A stretch of 43,611 bases of DNA from contig NZ_LDNM01000102.1 in assembly GCF_001028135.1 (NCBI RefSeq), positions 1 to 43,611 of the forward strand. Reading direction: 5' to 3'. Shown piece by piece: positions 25,901-35,201 of the stretch (position 1 is its first letter; every line of letters begins with the position of its first letter). A program made the position numbers and the translations under genes. The notes under the pieces were generated by a model, which saw only the letters and a program-made list of their open reading frames with translations, ran no database searches and was not told the origin of the DNA. Source of the stretch: Xenorhabdus griffiniae (lineage in GTDB: Bacteria; Pseudomonadota; Gammaproteobacteria; Enterobacterales; Enterobacteriaceae).

Positions 25901-26629
25901 ATGACGCCGCATACTTTTCCGCGAGGGGCGTCTGCGGGCACATTCCTGCACAGTATTTTAGAAGATCTGGATTTCGGCAATCCTCCGGATCGGTTGTGGC
26001 TGGTGGAAAAACTGACCGCGTCAGGATTTGATGAAAACTGGGCACCCATATTGGAGCAGTGGGTAGAGGATATTCTGGGCGCAGAGCTGAATGAGCAAGG
26101 AATGAAACTTGTCGGTGTGCCTCGTCATCGGCAGCAAAGTGAAATGCAGTTTTACCTGCCAATAGATAAGCTATTACATGCAAAGGAAATGGATGCACTA
26201 GCCCGTCGTTATGATCCGCTGTCTGCGCAATGTGCTCCGTTATCCTTTCATCAAGTCAAAGGCATGTTAAGAGGTTTTATTGATTTGGTTTTTTGCTGGC
26301 AAGATAAGTTTTACATCGTGGATTACAAATCAAACTGGTTAGGTGAGAACAGCCAGTCATATACGCAAGAGGCGATGGCAAGAGCCATGATAGAGCATCG
26401 TTACGATTTCCAGTATCAGCTTTATACTTTAGCGCTGCACCGTTATTTGCGTCATCGGTTAGCTCATTATGATTACCGCCGCCATTTTGGTGGCGTGATC
26501 TATCTGTTTCTGCGGGGTATTGATAAAGATAACCCGGGGCATGGTATTTATTCCTATTTGCCTCCCTTTGAATTTATTGACGAACTGGATACGCTTTTCA
26601 GTGCTGTTGGTAAGGAAAAAAGCGTATGA
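22979..26629 (+). CDS. recB: Exodeoxyribonuclease V beta subunit
   Basis: RecB is the 3'-5' helicase and the sole nuclease of RecBCD. The product has 1216 residues, slightly longer than the 1180 of Escherichia coli. The UvrD-type motor begins with Walker A EASAGTGKT (residues 25-32) and has motif II in VAMIDEFQDTDPQQYRIF and motif III in LLFIGDPKQAIYAFRGAD. The C-terminal nuclease has the PD-(D/E)XK core GFIDLVFCWQDKFYIVDYKS with Asp1115 and Lys1117. The start is GTG, overlapping the ptrA stop as GTGA, with AAGGTG 8 bases upstream. recD overlaps its stop by 4 bases. Confidence 0.97.
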   Translation: MSKEIPSHKLNPLTLPLYGQRLIEASAGTGKTYTIGLLYLRLLLGLGGSAAFSRPLSVEEILVVTFTQAATDELRGRIRENIHQLRLACIRKETAASDPIYQQLLDEIPDKESAAGWLLAAERQMDEAAIYTIHGFCQRMLIHNAFESGVLFDQTLIQDENQLRKQGCADFWRRHCYPLPLPIAAEVSRIWNGPEALLKDISDYLHGDMPYILNAPDGDETLFSRHQKIIEQIEVIKRQWNDAASGLEELIANSDVDKRSYSKKHLPNWLKSVSEWAKSPTKDYLLPKELDKFCQSRLLEKTKKGEAPQHALFAAIEGLYQHPLTLKDIILSKAIVEVRQSVNQEKLNRGYMGFDDLLTRLDSALRRAGGEQLAATIRQRYPVAMIDEFQDTDPQQYRIFQAIYRHQSENARAENETGLLFIGDPKQAIYAFRGADIFTYIRARSHVKAHYTLETNWRSSASMVQSVNKLFSRPEFPFLFAQIPFLDVNAAEKNRGLRFSLHGEDQAALRFWLQSGDGVSKGEYEQTMARQCAAQIRDWLQAGQEGKALLYQAKNKPTEASRPVMAADITVLVRDRREAALIRQELNALRIPSVYLSNRESVFDTPEAKDLLWLLQAVLAPEKARELRSALASSLFGLSSQQIDQLNNDERAWDRLVDEFDGYARLWRTRGVLPMLRAVMAKYRIAENLLAGDDGERRLTDVMHIGELLQAESQQLDSEHAVARWLAQQISRPDPQSESQQMRLESDRHLVQICTIHKSKGLEYPLVCLPFVCGYRKQKLAVYHDRHHFEACLNLSHDDEALKEALELADEERLAEDLRLLYVALTRSVYHCSVGVAPLIKGNRGKAGDTDLHLSALGYLLQKGQKGDAQLLVNSLNALCDDSIEIRQAGDTTDLPWCPQSENTLSLEARKLQRSVRDNWRVTSYSGLQYSASHATSSIYAGTFGESVDVIVQSIAPKLDIEASGEKQEEQSLQMTPHTFPRGASAGTFLHSILEDLDFGNPPDRLWLVEKLTASGFDENWAPILEQWVEDILGAELNEQGMKLVGVPRHRQQSEMQFYLPIDKLLHAKEMDALARRYDPLSAQCAPLSFHQVKGMLRGFIDLVFCWQDKFYIVDYKSNWLGENSQSYTQEAMARAMIEHRYDFQYQLYTLALHRYLRHRLAHYDYRRHFGGVIYLFLRGIDKDNPGHGIYSYLPPFEFIDELDTLFSAVGKEKSV

Positions 26630-28542
26630 ATTCCATGATGTCATTATTGCAACAGGCGGTGAACCAGAAGCTGCTGCGCCCTTTGGATGTGCAGTTTGCT
26701 TATGCGATGATTGAGGATGAAAATCCTCTGTTACTGTTGATTACGGCCTTATTAAGCGCTGAATCGGGCGCGGGGCATGTCTGTTTGCCATTGGCGCGGA
26801 TTTCGCCAAAATATTTTTTTGAAGGCAGGCAGCCGGAGTTAGCAGCATCGCTTTGGTCTTTGGCCGGAGCACCCGATCAACAGCAAATTCTGGCTGTTTT
26901 ACAGGCGTGTCCGGCGGTCAGTATGGGGGAAACTCCGGCACCGGTGATCCTTTTCCATCAAAGGGAGAATGATTACCGCCTGTATTTACAACGCATGTGG
27001 CAAAGTGAACAGAGGGTGGCGGATTTTTTTGCTGCGGTGGCGTTAACCGAGACTGTTGCTCAATCTTCCCATGATCAAACGGCGGTTGATGAAATCCAGT
27101 TACGTCACATTTTGGATGCACTTTTTGGTGTCACTGTTGAAGGAGAAATTGATTGGCAAAAAGTGGCGGCAGCCGTGGCTGTAACGAGCCGTATTTCAGT
27201 GATCTCTGGTGGGCCAGGAACCGGCAAAACCACGACAGTAGCTAAGTTGTTGGCGGCCTTGATCAAGTTGCATGAAGGGAAAAAATTAAGTATTCAATTA
27301 GCGGCGCCAACCGGTAAGGCAGCGGCCAGATTAACTGAATCGCTGAGGGAAGCGGTCAAGAAACTCGATTTGACGCCAGAACAATGGCATAGCATCCCAG
27401 AGCAGGCGCAAACTCTCCATCGTTTACTGGGGGCGCAACCCGATAGCCAGAAACTGCGTTATGGGCGTGATAATCCGCTGTCCCTTGATATTTTGATCAT
27501 TGATGAAGCCTCAATGGTGGATTTACCGATGATGGCGCATTTGGTTGATGCTTTGCCGCCACGGGCAAAAGTGATTTTCTTGGGGGATAAAGACCAGCTT
27601 GCATCGGTTGAAGCCGGAGCGGTATTGGGCGATATTTGCCGTTTTGCTGAACAAGGTTATAGCGCCAAGCGGGCTGAACAATTGGAGCGCTTAACGGGAT
27701 GTCAGTTAACCTCTTATTCCACCCCTCATTCCGATAAAAATACGTCTGCCGTGCGGGATAGCCTGTGTCTGCTGCGCAAAAGTTATCGCTTCAACTCGGC
27801 TTCCGGCATTGGCCGATTGGCGTCGGCTGTGAATCAAGGGGATCGCAGAGGCGTCGCGGCAGTGCTGAATCAATCTTTTCCCGATGTTGATTTTTACCCA
27901 CTTGCCGCGGATGAAGATTATCAGTGTCTGTTGACAGAAACCGCTGCGGGTTACTCTCAGTATTTAACCATGGCAAATGAACGGATGGCGGAAGAAGCCA
28001 TTTTGGCGGCGTTTAATCGTTTTCGATTGTTGTGCGCGTTAAGGGAAGGTCCCTTTGGTGTTACGGGACTGAACCAGCGAATGGAACAATTACTGCACAG
28101 GAAAGGCGTCATTACCCTGCCCAAAAATGCAGAGAGCCGTGGTTATGTCGGACGCCCTATCATGATATTGCGTAATGACAGCACCCTGGGATTGTTTAAC
28201 GGAGATATCGGGATTATGCTCAAAAATCAGGATAATGAACTGAAAGCCTATTTTCAGTTGTCTGATGGACAGATTAAAGGATTTCAGCCAAGCCGGTTGC
28301 CCCAACATGAAACGGCTTATGTGATGACAGTGCATAAATCTCAAGGGTCTGAATTTGAACATACGGCCTTGGTGTTACCGACCCAACACTCACCCATAGT
28401 CAGTCGGGAATTGGTGTATACCGCACTGACGCGGGCGAGGGAAAAATTGACAATTTATGCCAATAAGCCAGTTTGGGATAAAGCAGTGGCTACAGTAACA
28501 CAGCGGCGGAGCGGGTTGGCAGATTGGTTCAACCCGCAATAA
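26626..28542 (+). CDS. recD: Exodeoxyribonuclease V alpha subunit
   Basis: RecD is the faster 5'-3' SF1B helicase of RecBCD and is required for its nuclease mode. The product has 638 residues (608 in Escherichia coli). Walker A is ISGGPGTGKTTTVAKLL (Gly195-Thr202), motif II is LDILIIDEASMVDLPMM, and the C-terminal motifs MTVHKSQGSEFEH and YTALTRAREKL are intact. The start ATG overlaps the recB stop (ATGA). It is the last gene of the unit; argA is convergent, with its stop 66 bases away. No clear terminator hairpin is visible in that short gap. Confidence 0.97.
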   Translation: MNSMMSLLQQAVNQKLLRPLDVQFAYAMIEDENPLLLLITALLSAESGAGHVCLPLARISPKYFFEGRQPELAASLWSLAGAPDQQQILAVLQACPAVSMGETPAPVILFHQRENDYRLYLQRMWQSEQRVADFFAAVALTETVAQSSHDQTAVDEIQLRHILDALFGVTVEGEIDWQKVAAAVAVTSRISVISGGPGTGKTTTVAKLLAALIKLHEGKKLSIQLAAPTGKAAARLTESLREAVKKLDLTPEQWHSIPEQAQTLHRLLGAQPDSQKLRYGRDNPLSLDILIIDEASMVDLPMMAHLVDALPPRAKVIFLGDKDQLASVEAGAVLGDICRFAEQGYSAKRAEQLERLTGCQLTSYSTPHSDKNTSAVRDSLCLLRKSYRFNSASGIGRLASAVNQGDRRGVAAVLNQSFPDVDFYPLAADEDYQCLLTETAAGYSQYLTMANERMAEEAILAAFNRFRLLCALREGPFGVTGLNQRMEQLLHRKGVITLPKNAESRGYVGRPIMILRNDSTLGLFNGDIGIMLKNQDNELKAYFQLSDGQIKGFQPSRLPQHETAYVMTVHKSQGSEFEHTALVLPTQHSPIVSRELVYTALTRAREKLTIYANKPVWDKAVATVTQRRSGLADWFNPQ

Positions 28543-28608
28543 AATGCAATGTGGCCAAGGATTATATGGCTGGGATGTCTATAGTTAGCCTGACGTCAAC
28601 AAGCTTCA

Positions 28609-29940
28609 TCAAGCCTGTAAATCCAGCATCAAAATTTTGGAACAGCGCTGATAGTTATACAGCGCTTGTTTTTCCACGGGCAACATATCTATTCCGGCGG
28701 GCTTAAAACCTTTCTCCTGAAACCAGTGAATGCTGCGGGTTGTGAGTACGAAAAGTTTTTCCAACCCCCTTTGTTTCGCCTGATTAGAAATTGAATCTAG
28801 CAGAATTTCACCTCTGAAAGAGTTTCTGTAGTCTGGATGTACAGCAACGCAGGCCATTTCTCCAATTTTTTCATTGGGATAGGAATATAGGGCAGCGCAG
28901 GCGATAGTGATATTATCGAGTTCAATCAGGGTGAAGTTATCAATTTCCATTTCCAGTTGTTCACGTGAACGACGTACCAAAATACCTTGTTGCTCCAATG
29001 GGCGAATAAGTTCAAGAATGCCACCAATATCATTAATATTGGCGCGACGTATCTGTTCGGAACGTTCCATCACTATTTGAGTGCCGATACCTTCGCGGGA
29101 AAAGAGTTCCTGAACCAACGAGCCATTTTCTTGATAACTGATCAAATGGCTGCGGCGGACGCCACGGCGGCAGGCCTTAATCGCGCCTCTTAAGAAACGC
29201 ACGGTTCCTGAATGATAATCACCCGAGTTTTCCAATTTGTGCAGGTGAGCTTCGCCTTCATTAAGAAACATTTCTGATAAAGTGTCACCTTCGGCACCAA
29301 GTACGCCCTGAGATGAGCAAAATCCAATTAATTTTTCTGCTTTTAATTTGATTGCCAGCTGTGTTGCAATTTCTTCGGAAGTAAGGTTGAAACTTTCTCC
29401 TGTAACGGAAACCGCAACTGGCCCAATCAGCACAATAGCACCATTATCCAGTTGTTGGTTGATTGCTTTCTCATCAATACGGCGGACTCTGCCACTGTGG
29501 CAATAATCGACGCCGTCATCGATTCCCAAAGGTTGGGCGATAACGAAGTTTCCGCTGACAACACTAATATTAGCGCCTTGTAATGGGGTATTATTTAACC
29601 CCATAGAAAGACGGGCTGTAATTTCTAGCTGTAATAAGCCGGCCGCCTGTTTGACCAAATCCAGTGTTTTGGCATCGGTCACCCGGGTGTGTTTGTGGTA
29701 AATCGATTGGCAATGGTGTTCGGCAATGTTCTGTTCAATTTGTGGACGGGCACCATAAACAACGATTAAACGAATGCCCAGGTTATGCAATAATCCAATA
29801 TCGTTGACGATATTAGAAAAATTCTCATGGGCGATGGCTTCACCTCCCAGCATAATGACAAAGGTTTTACCTCGATGTGCATTGATATACGGCACCGAGT
29901 GCCGTAAGACTTCAACCAATTCGGTACTGCGTTCTTTCAT
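28609..29940 (-). CDS. argA: N-acetylglutamate synthase
   Basis: ArgA transfers acetyl from acetyl-CoA to glutamate, the first step of arginine synthesis, and is feedback-inhibited by arginine. The product has 443 residues, identical in length to Escherichia coli ArgA. An amino-acid-kinase domain ([20 protein letters not shown]) is followed by a C-terminal GNAT domain from about residue 295 ([20 protein letters not shown]). The ATG at 29940 with AGAGGG 5 bases upstream is the natural start ([15 protein letters not shown]); an upstream in-frame ATG at 30009 would add an unlikely Lys/Asn-rich tail that overlaps the operator. Transcription should be repressed by ArgR through the adjacent boxes. 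Confidence 0.97.
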   Translation of the reverse strand: MKERSTELVEVLRHSVPYINAHRGKTFVIMLGGEAIAHENFSNIVNDIGLLHNLGIRLIVVYGARPQIEQNIAEHHCQSIYHKHTRVTDAKTLDLVKQAAGLLQLEITARLSMGLNNTPLQGANISVVSGNFVIAQPLGIDDGVDYCHSGRVRRIDEKAINQQLDNGAIVLIGPVAVSVTGESFNLTSEEIATQLAIKLKAEKLIGFCSSQGVLGAEGDTLSEMFLNEGEAHLHKLENSGDYHSGTVRFLRGAIKACRRGVRRSHLISYQENGSLVQELFSREGIGTQIVMERSEQIRRANINDIGGILELIRPLEQQGILVRRSREQLEMEIDNFTLIELDNITIACAALYSYPNEKIGEMACVAVHPDYRNSFRGEILLDSISNQAKQRGLEKLFVLTTRSIHWFQEKGFKPAGIDMLPVEKQALYNYQRCSKILMLDLQA

Positions 29941-29953
29941 GAAACCCTCTCTG

Positions 29954-29991
29954 ATTGAATTTTTATTCGATTTTTTTGTATTTTTATTCTT
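29954..29991 (-). promoter_or_regulatory. Tandem ArgR (ARG) boxes at the argA promoter
   Basis: ATTGAATTTTTATTCGAT (29954-29971) fits the ARG-box core TGAATNNNNATTCA at all but one position. A weaker second box TTTTGTATTTTTATTCTT (29974-29991) follows after two bases, close to the usual 2-3 base spacing of paired boxes. They lie 14 bases upstream of the argA ATG. Arginine-dependent repression by ArgR is known for argA in Escherichia coli. Confidence 0.75.
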
Positions 29992-30179
29992 TTTGAAGGG
30001 AAATGGCAAGAGGAAACATGGATAAAAATAACGTTATTATTTATATTGGTATAAATAAACCAGGTTATCAAAAAATACATTTTTTGATGACAGAAGTTTG
30101 CTAATTAATTAGAGTTCCTGCCTGACTATTATGTTTGATAAAGATTACTGCGTTTGGTTGTTTTTAAATGGAATAAATG

Positions 30180-31427
30180 ATGAGTCATTCAGGCCATAAT
30201 ATTTCACGTCGTCGCCTGCTGAAAGGCGCAGCTGCTGTATGGTTATTAAGCATCAGCCCAATAGGTTATGCAGCGACTGCAAAAGTTATTGCTGTTCGTA
30301 TTTGGCCCGCATCAAGTTATACCAGAGTGACACTGGAATCTAATATTCCACTTAAATACCGCCAGTTTTCGCTTGCAAACCCTAATCGTATTGTCATTGA
30401 TTTGCAGGGGATCCAGCTTAACAGTATTTTGAGCCGTATGGGGGCACAGGTTCAGCGGCGTGATCCTTATTTAAAATTAGTGCGGGCAGGGCAATTTAAT
30501 CCTAAAACGGTACGTTTAGTCTTTGAAATCAAACAGCCCGTCTCCCCGCATATTTTCACATTGCCGCCAATTGCAAAGTTTAAACATCGTCTGGTGCTCG
30601 ATCTGTATCCCCAAAAGACGGCTGATGTGGCTAATGATCCTTTATTGGCCCTGCTTGAAGAGTACAACAGTGGGAATTTAGAACAGCATTGGCCTGCACA
30701 GACCCGCAAACCCGGCAAGGCAGGTAAAGACCGGCCGATTGTGATTATGCTCGATCCCGGTCATGGTGGTGAAGACTCTGGGGCGATTGGGAAATATAAA
30801 ACCCGTGAAAAAGATGTCGTATTGCAGATTGCCCGTCGTTTACAGGCACTCATCAAACGTGAGCCAGGCATGAAAGTTTACATGACGCGCAATGAAGATG
30901 TGTTTATTCCCTTGACGGTGAGAGTGGCAAAAGCGCGTAAGATGCGCGCTGATCTTTTTGTTTCTATTCATGCGGATGCCTTTACCAGTCGTTCTGCACG
31001 GGGTTCATCCGTGTTTGCGCTTTCCACTAAAGGGGCTACCAGCAATACGGCCCGTTTTCTCGCCCAAACTCAGAACGAGGCAGACTTAATTGGTGGAGTC
31101 AGTAAAAGTGGCGATAAATATTTGGATCATACCATGCTGGATTTGGTTCAAACCGCAACGATTAATGATAGTCTGAAATTTGGTAAAGAAGTGCTCAAGC
31201 GGGTGGGGAAAATCAATAAACTGCATAAAAATAGCGTCGATCAGGCGGGGTTTGCGGTATTGAAAGCACCAGATATCCCTTCCATTTTGGTAGAAACGGC
31301 ATTTATCAGTAATCTGGAGGAAGAGCGCAAACTTAAGACAGCAAAATTCCAGCAACAAGTGGCGGAATCCATTTTTGCGGGCATCAAGGCGTATTTCAAA
31401 AATGGCGCTGAATTGGCGAGGCGGTGA
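30180..31427 (+). CDS. amiC: N-acetylmuramoyl-L-alanine amidase AmiC
   Basis: AmiC splits peptidoglycan at the septum so daughter cells separate. The protein has about 415 residues. The N-terminus has a twin-arginine export signal ([16 protein letters not shown], cleavage near GYAA), as AmiC is Tat-exported. Next comes an AMIN domain ([20 protein letters not shown], residues about 35-140) for septal targeting, then the zinc Amidase_3 domain from about residue 185 ([36 protein letters not shown], with catalytic Glu in [11 protein letters not shown]). The second of two adjacent ATG codons (30180) fits the ribosome binding site and homologues ([12 protein letters not shown]). Activation by NlpD is known for the family. 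Confidence 0.96.
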   Translation: MSHSGHNISRRRLLKGAAAVWLLSISPIGYAATAKVIAVRIWPASSYTRVTLESNIPLKYRQFSLANPNRIVIDLQGIQLNSILSRMGAQVQRRDPYLKLVRAGQFNPKTVRLVFEIKQPVSPHIFTLPPIAKFKHRLVLDLYPQKTADVANDPLLALLEEYNSGNLEQHWPAQTRKPGKAGKDRPIVIMLDPGHGGEDSGAIGKYKTREKDVVLQIARRLQALIKREPGMKVYMTRNEDVFIPLTVRVAKARKMRADLFVSIHADAFTSRSARGSSVFALSTKGATSNTARFLAQTQNEADLIGGVSKSGDKYLDHTMLDLVQTATINDSLKFGKEVLKRVGKINKLHKNSVDQAGFAVLKAPDIPSILVETAFISNLEEERKLKTAKFQQQVAESIFAGIKAYFKNGAELARR

Positions 31428-31646
31428 AATATTCGCCTTGATAAACTATTGAGTAATACCAGCAAGAATTTATTGCTGATGGTGCAATGATGGTTATTGG
31501 CTTTACATTCATGTTTAAATCGGAATGAAATAATGTTTAAACATAGATTTTAAAATCAGTGGAAATAAAGTAATAAAGGGATCAGCGAACAAGCTGTGAA
31601 ATAAAAACGGGGAAAAAGTTGCGGCGGTAAAATGACAAATAAAAAT

Positions 31647-31723
<77 letters not shown>

Positions 31724-31791
31724 TCCGTCTATTTGCATATTTTGATAACTGATCGTAAATGCAAATATTGAGCAATATCATCATAAAGTGT

Positions 31792-31868
31792 TGGTTGCGG
31801 GGGCCGGATTTGAACCGACGGCCTTCGGGTTATGAGCCCGACGAGCTACCAAGCTGCTCCACCCCGCG
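31792..31868 (-). tRNA. Initiator tRNA-fMet (CAU), copy 2 (variant)
   Basis: The 77-base gene has the same initiator features as its neighbours: C1 mismatch, three G-C pairs below the anticodon loop, and CCA encoded. It differs from copies 1 and 3 at two places, AGCAGCTTGG for AGCAGCCTGG in the D-loop and AAGGCCG for AAGGTCG in the variable loop. Neither change breaks a stem. Confidence 0.98.
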
Positions 31869-31993
31869 TCCGTTTATTTACATATCTTGATAATTAATCG
31901 TGAATGCAAATATTCAATGATGACACTATTTACTGCCTTTGCTACCAGAGCGTGTCGATGCTACATCATATCGACAACGACATCTAATCGAAT

Positions 31994-32070
<77 letters not shown>

Positions 32071-32084
32071 TTCGATGTCGGCAC

Positions 32085-32112
32085 ACTATACTCTGGAACG
32101 GAGAGGTTGCAA
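32085..32112 (-). promoter_or_regulatory. Promoter of the initiator tRNA operon
   Basis: On the minus strand TTGCAA (32112-32107) and TATAGT (32090-32085) are separated by 16 bases, followed by a GC-rich discriminator GTGCCGAC before the first tRNA. A GC-rich discriminator is typical of stringently controlled stable-RNA promoters. Confidence 0.8.
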
Positions 32113-32294
32113 GTTTTTTTATTGAAAGTGACTAATTTTTTTGTTTTTTGGTTTAAAAGTGGACTTATCGTTTTATTTTTGCGCTATAAACTGGGTTGAA
32201 ACAGCAAGCTATTTTTTAACTACATATCATTATTGATTAGTGTTTGATATTGTTCGTGATCCGAGTAAGTGATGGCTAGAGATAAGGTATTAAT

Positions 32295-33392
32295 ATGAGA
32301 GTTTGGGGTAAATATCTTTTAGTTGGATGTGTCATTTCGATATTAGCGGGATGCCATTTTCGACCCACTGATCAGGCACAGCAGTATAAGGATGGGCGAA
32401 TTAGCCAAAACCTCCAGTTGGTTAATACCCCTAATGCCGAAGGCTCTCCCGTTAATGCCAGAGACTTTGCCACCCAAATTGGGTATATCAGCAAAGCTTC
32501 TCCTCGTCTTTATGACAATAACCGTGAATTATTTAGTGCCATTGAGCACTGGATGCTGTCCGGTGGTGATACCTGTGATTTAACTGAATTCGGTTTACTG
32601 GCTTATCAGATGGAAGGCGAAGATAAATACGGCAACGTGAAGTTTACCGGTTATTACACGCCTGTTTTGCAAGCACGACATACCCGGCAAGGGGAGTTTA
32701 AATATCCACTGTATCGAATGCCAACTCACTTACGTTCCCGCTTGCCAAGTCGTGCAGAGATATATAAAGGTGCCCTGAGCAAGAAATTTATTATCGGGTA
32801 CAGTAACTCCCTGATGGATAATTTTATGATGGAAGTACAAGGAAGTGGCTATGTCGATTTTGGGGATGGACGTCCATTGACCTTTTTTGGCTATGGAGGA
32901 AAAAATGGACATGCCTATCGCAGTATTGGCAAAGTGCTGATCGACCGTGACGAAGTCCCGGGCGAAAAAATGTCGATGAAAGCTATCCGTCAGTGGGGAG
33001 AACAGCACAGCGAAGCCGAAGTGAGAGAGTTGCTTGAGCAGAATCCTTCATTTGTTTTCTTTAAACCTGAATCCTATACCCTCGTGAGGGGGGCCAGCGC
33101 AGTGCCTCTTGTTGCAAAAGCCTCGGTAGCATCTGATAAATCATTAATCCCACCCGGAACAGCATTGTTGGCGGAAGTGCCGGTACTGGATGAAAAGGGT
33201 AAATTTACCGGTCAGTATCGGATGCATCTGATGGTGGCACTGGATGTTGGTGGTGCCATCAAAGGGAACCATTTTGATATTTATCACGGTGTTGGCGAGA
33301 AAGCGGGTGAAATGGCGGGTTTTTATAATCACTATGGTCGTGTTTGGGTATTGAAGAAAGCATCATCTGGTTTTTTGACGGCAAACCAGTAA
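32295..33392 (+). CDS. mltA: Membrane-bound lytic murein transglycosylase A
   Basis: MltA cleaves peptidoglycan glycan strands, forming 1,6-anhydromuramic ends, from the outer membrane facing the periplasm. The 365-residue length equals Escherichia coli MltA. The lipoprotein signal is clear (VISILAGCHF, lipidation at Cys20). Family segments include YYTPVLQARHT, MEVQGSGYVDFGDGR and, near the C-terminus, LDVGGAIKGNHFDIYHGVGE, which carries catalytic-region aspartates. It is separated from the tRNA promoter by about 180 AT-rich bases that should contain its own promoter. A stem-loop follows its stop. Confidence 0.97.
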   Translation: MRVWGKYLLVGCVISILAGCHFRPTDQAQQYKDGRISQNLQLVNTPNAEGSPVNARDFATQIGYISKASPRLYDNNRELFSAIEHWMLSGGDTCDLTEFGLLAYQMEGEDKYGNVKFTGYYTPVLQARHTRQGEFKYPLYRMPTHLRSRLPSRAEIYKGALSKKFIIGYSNSLMDNFMMEVQGSGYVDFGDGRPLTFFGYGGKNGHAYRSIGKVLIDRDEVPGEKMSMKAIRQWGEQHSEAEVRELLEQNPSFVFFKPESYTLVRGASAVPLVAKASVASDKSLIPPGTALLAEVPVLDEKGKFTGQYRMHLMVALDVGGAIKGNHFDIYHGVGEKAGEMAGFYNHYGRVWVLKKASSGFLTANQ

Positions 33393-33422
33393 GATCCCCG
33401 CCAGTTCAAACCATCAATCGAT

Positions 33423-33450
33423 AACCTATCTCAATAGAGGTAGGTTTTAA
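33423..33450 (+). terminator. Probable terminator after mltA
   Basis: AACCTATCTC and GAGGTAGGTT pair over 10 bp with one G-U and a 4-base loop AATA, followed by TTAA. The T-run is short, so it may be only partial. It lies 30 bases after the mltA stop and just before the tcdA ribosome binding site. Confidence 0.55.
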
Positions 33451-33467
33451 GCAGGATTTATTTAACA

Positions 33468-34280
33468 ATGCAAGTTTCTCTCTCTGATGCTTATCTTCAG
33501 CGTTTTGCTGGTACAGCGCGGTTATATGGCCAGAAAGCGCTTTCATTATTTGCCCGTTCCCATGTCTGTGTTGTCGGCATTGGCGGCGTGGGTTCATGGG
33601 CGGCAGAAGCGCTGGCGCGCACCGGTATTGGTGCTATTACGTTGATTGATATGGATGATGTTTGCATCACCAATACCAATCGCCAGTTGCACACCTTGAT
33701 ACAGAATGTGGGCTTCCCAAAGACGGAAGTCATAGCAGAACGGATACGAGCAATCAATCCTGAGTGTCAGGTCACTTGCATTGATGATTTTGTCACCCCT
33801 GATAATGTGGCTGAATTGATGTCCACAGGGTTCAGTTATGTTATTGATGCCATTGATAGCGTACGACCAAAAGCGGCGTTATTGGCTTATTGCCGCCGTT
33901 ATAAGATCCCGCTCGTGACAACTGGCGGCGCGGGTGGGCAACTTGATCCTACCCGGATCCAGGTGGTGGATTTAGCGAAAACGGTGCAAGATCCATTGGC
34001 CGCGAAATTGAAAGAGCGCTTGAAGTCGGATTATCGCGTCGTAAAAAACGGCAAGGGCAAGTTAGGCATTGACTGTGTTTTTTCAACGGAACAGTTAGTT
34101 TATCCGCAATCTGACGGCACAGTTTGTGCTGCCAAAAGTACTGCTGAGGGTTCCAAGCGAATGGATTGCGCTTCAGGTTTTGGTGCCGCAACGATGGTTA
34201 CGGCGACTTTTGGTTTTGTTGCAGTATCCCACGCGTTGAAAAAGATGGTGGCGAAAGCTGAACGGGAAAATGCGCTTTAA
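33468..34280 (+). CDS. tcdA: tRNA threonylcarbamoyladenosine dehydratase
   Basis: TcdA (CsdL/YgdL) is an E1-like enzyme that uses ATP to cyclise t6A to ct6A at position 37 of ANN-decoding tRNAs. The protein has 270 residues. The ThiF/MoeB-type nucleotide motif is CVVGIGGVGSWAAEALARTG (Gly37-Gly42), and the family-typical TLIDMDDVCITNTNRQLH follows. Further on VIDAIDSVRPKAALL and CAAKSTAEGSKRMDCASGFG are visible, the latter with the Cys/Gly-rich C-terminal motif. It converges on csdE (stops 6 bases apart). In Escherichia coli CsdE/CsdA supply sulfur transfer functions that interact with TcdA. Confidence 0.96.
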   Translation: MQVSLSDAYLQRFAGTARLYGQKALSLFARSHVCVVGIGGVGSWAAEALARTGIGAITLIDMDDVCITNTNRQLHTLIQNVGFPKTEVIAERIRAINPECQVTCIDDFVTPDNVAELMSTGFSYVIDAIDSVRPKAALLAYCRRYKIPLVTTGGAGGQLDPTRIQVVDLAKTVQDPLAAKLKERLKSDYRVVKNGKGKLGIDCVFSTEQLVYPQSDGTVCAAKSTAEGSKRMDCASGFGAATMVTATFGFVAVSHALKKMVAKAERENAL

Positions 34281-34286
34281 GCGAAC

Positions 34287-34745
34287 CTAATGAATGTAAG
34301 TGTTCGCTATTTCCTGAAGGGTATTTATCAGAGCTTTCACGCCATTGAGCCTTGAGCCACTGAGTTGTTGTTCCAGGCCGAGGTGTTGGAATAGCCCGGC
34401 CAAAGGCGTTTGCACAATCTGCTCCGGGGTTTTGCCTTCTACGGCAGTCAGTAAGATTGCCAATAATCCTTTGACGATACGGCCTTCACTATCGCCATAA
34501 AAATGCAATCGGCCGTCAGCAAGTTGTTGATGCCCCAACCAGACACGATTTTCACAGCCGGATCTTTCGATATTTTGCTGTTTTAGTTCATCTGCTAGAG
34601 GAGGCAGCTTTCTGGCGAGACTGATTAGCTGCCGGTAACGATCTTCCCACAATTTGCATGGCTGAAAGTTTTCAATAAGTTGCTGCTGCGTGATTTCGGT
34701 TCCAAATGGATGCGGAGCCAGGATAGTGTCTGAGAGTTGTGTCAT
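34287..34745 (-). CDS. csdE: Sulfur acceptor protein CsdE
   Basis: This SufE-family protein has 152 residues. It accepts persulfide sulfur from the cysteine desulfurase CsdA on a conserved Cys, here Cys64 in [12 protein letters not shown], with the upstream helix [12 protein letters not shown] also conserved. It is convergent with tcdA. csdA normally lies directly upstream of csdE on the same strand. Here the upstream 600 bases contain only a short unassigned remnant and a repeat, so CsdE must use a desulfurase encoded elsewhere, or this is a rearranged locus. The ATG at 34745 lacks a strong ribosome binding site (GACCC-poor context), perhaps because csdA coupling was lost. Confidence 0.93.
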   Translation of the reverse strand: MTQLSDTILAPHPFGTEITQQQLIENFQPCKLWEDRYRQLISLARKLPPLADELKQQNIERSGCENRVWLGHQQLADGRLHFYGDSEGRIVKGLLAILLTAVEGKTPEQIVQTPLAGLFQHLGLEQQLSGSRLNGVKALINTLQEIANTYIH

Positions 34746-34830
34746 GGGTTATTTATCTTACCGTGGGCTTGTTGCTGATTTCCTTTGGATGAGGTTTCAG
34801 GATCATAGCAGTTATATTTTTAAGCTAAAG

Positions 34831-34977
34831 TTATTTGTGTTGGTTGGGCGCAAAATAACCCATCAGGTTTTTAGGGACGATCTTCATATTCTCATCGATC
34901 CGCGCCAGCTCAGGGGTAGACAGGTACTTTGGTGTGCGGCAAAACTTTGCTCCTGGAACAGGCTTTTCGTCAATTTC
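34831..34977 (-). pseudogene. Unassigned C-terminal coding remnant
   Basis: A minus-strand open stretch of 48 codons reads EIDEKPVPGAKFCRTPKYLS then TPELARIDENMKIVPKNLMG and YFAPNQHK to a TAA at 34833-34831. Its composition is protein-like, unlike shadow frames, but it is preceded directly by an in-frame stop and has no start codon or ribosome binding site upstream. It does not resemble CsdA, whose place it occupies. I cannot name the family. The rest of the 34746-35352 gap holds a repeat, a palindrome and the sstT promoter region. Confidence 0.4.
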
Positions 34978-35066
34978 TTATCCAGAAGTCGGGTTAATTA
35001 TATGAACTTACTAAAATTTCATTTGGTTTGGAGTTGCAAAAGAATAATTAATTATTAATTTAACTA

Positions 35067-35143
35067 CGCAAGACGATACGAGGCCTTATATTTCCCCGCT
35101 GAGCGGAGAAATATAACACGCATCTTGAAGTTGGATTGGTATA
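35067..35143 (-). repeat. Dispersed ERIC-like palindromic repeat, copy 2 (inverted, shortened)
   Basis: The minus strand reads TATACCAATCCAACTTCAAG and then about 57 further bases that match the element at 2341 with a handful of differences. The central hairpin (ATATTTCTCCGC / GCGGGGAAATAT, loop TCA on the minus strand) has one mismatch. The right end with CAACTTGAAG present in copy 1 is missing here. Confidence 0.72.
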
Positions 35144-35201
35144 GAAATCGTATTGTAGTGATTCATTGTGTAATGTATTTGAAAGGATAAAAGTTGTTGT
35201 T

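Noticed and set aside
34690-35058. A 122-codon plus-strand frame overlapping the csdE start
   Set aside because: It runs antisense to csdE and to the minus-strand remnant, has no ribosome binding site, and its composition is not protein-like.
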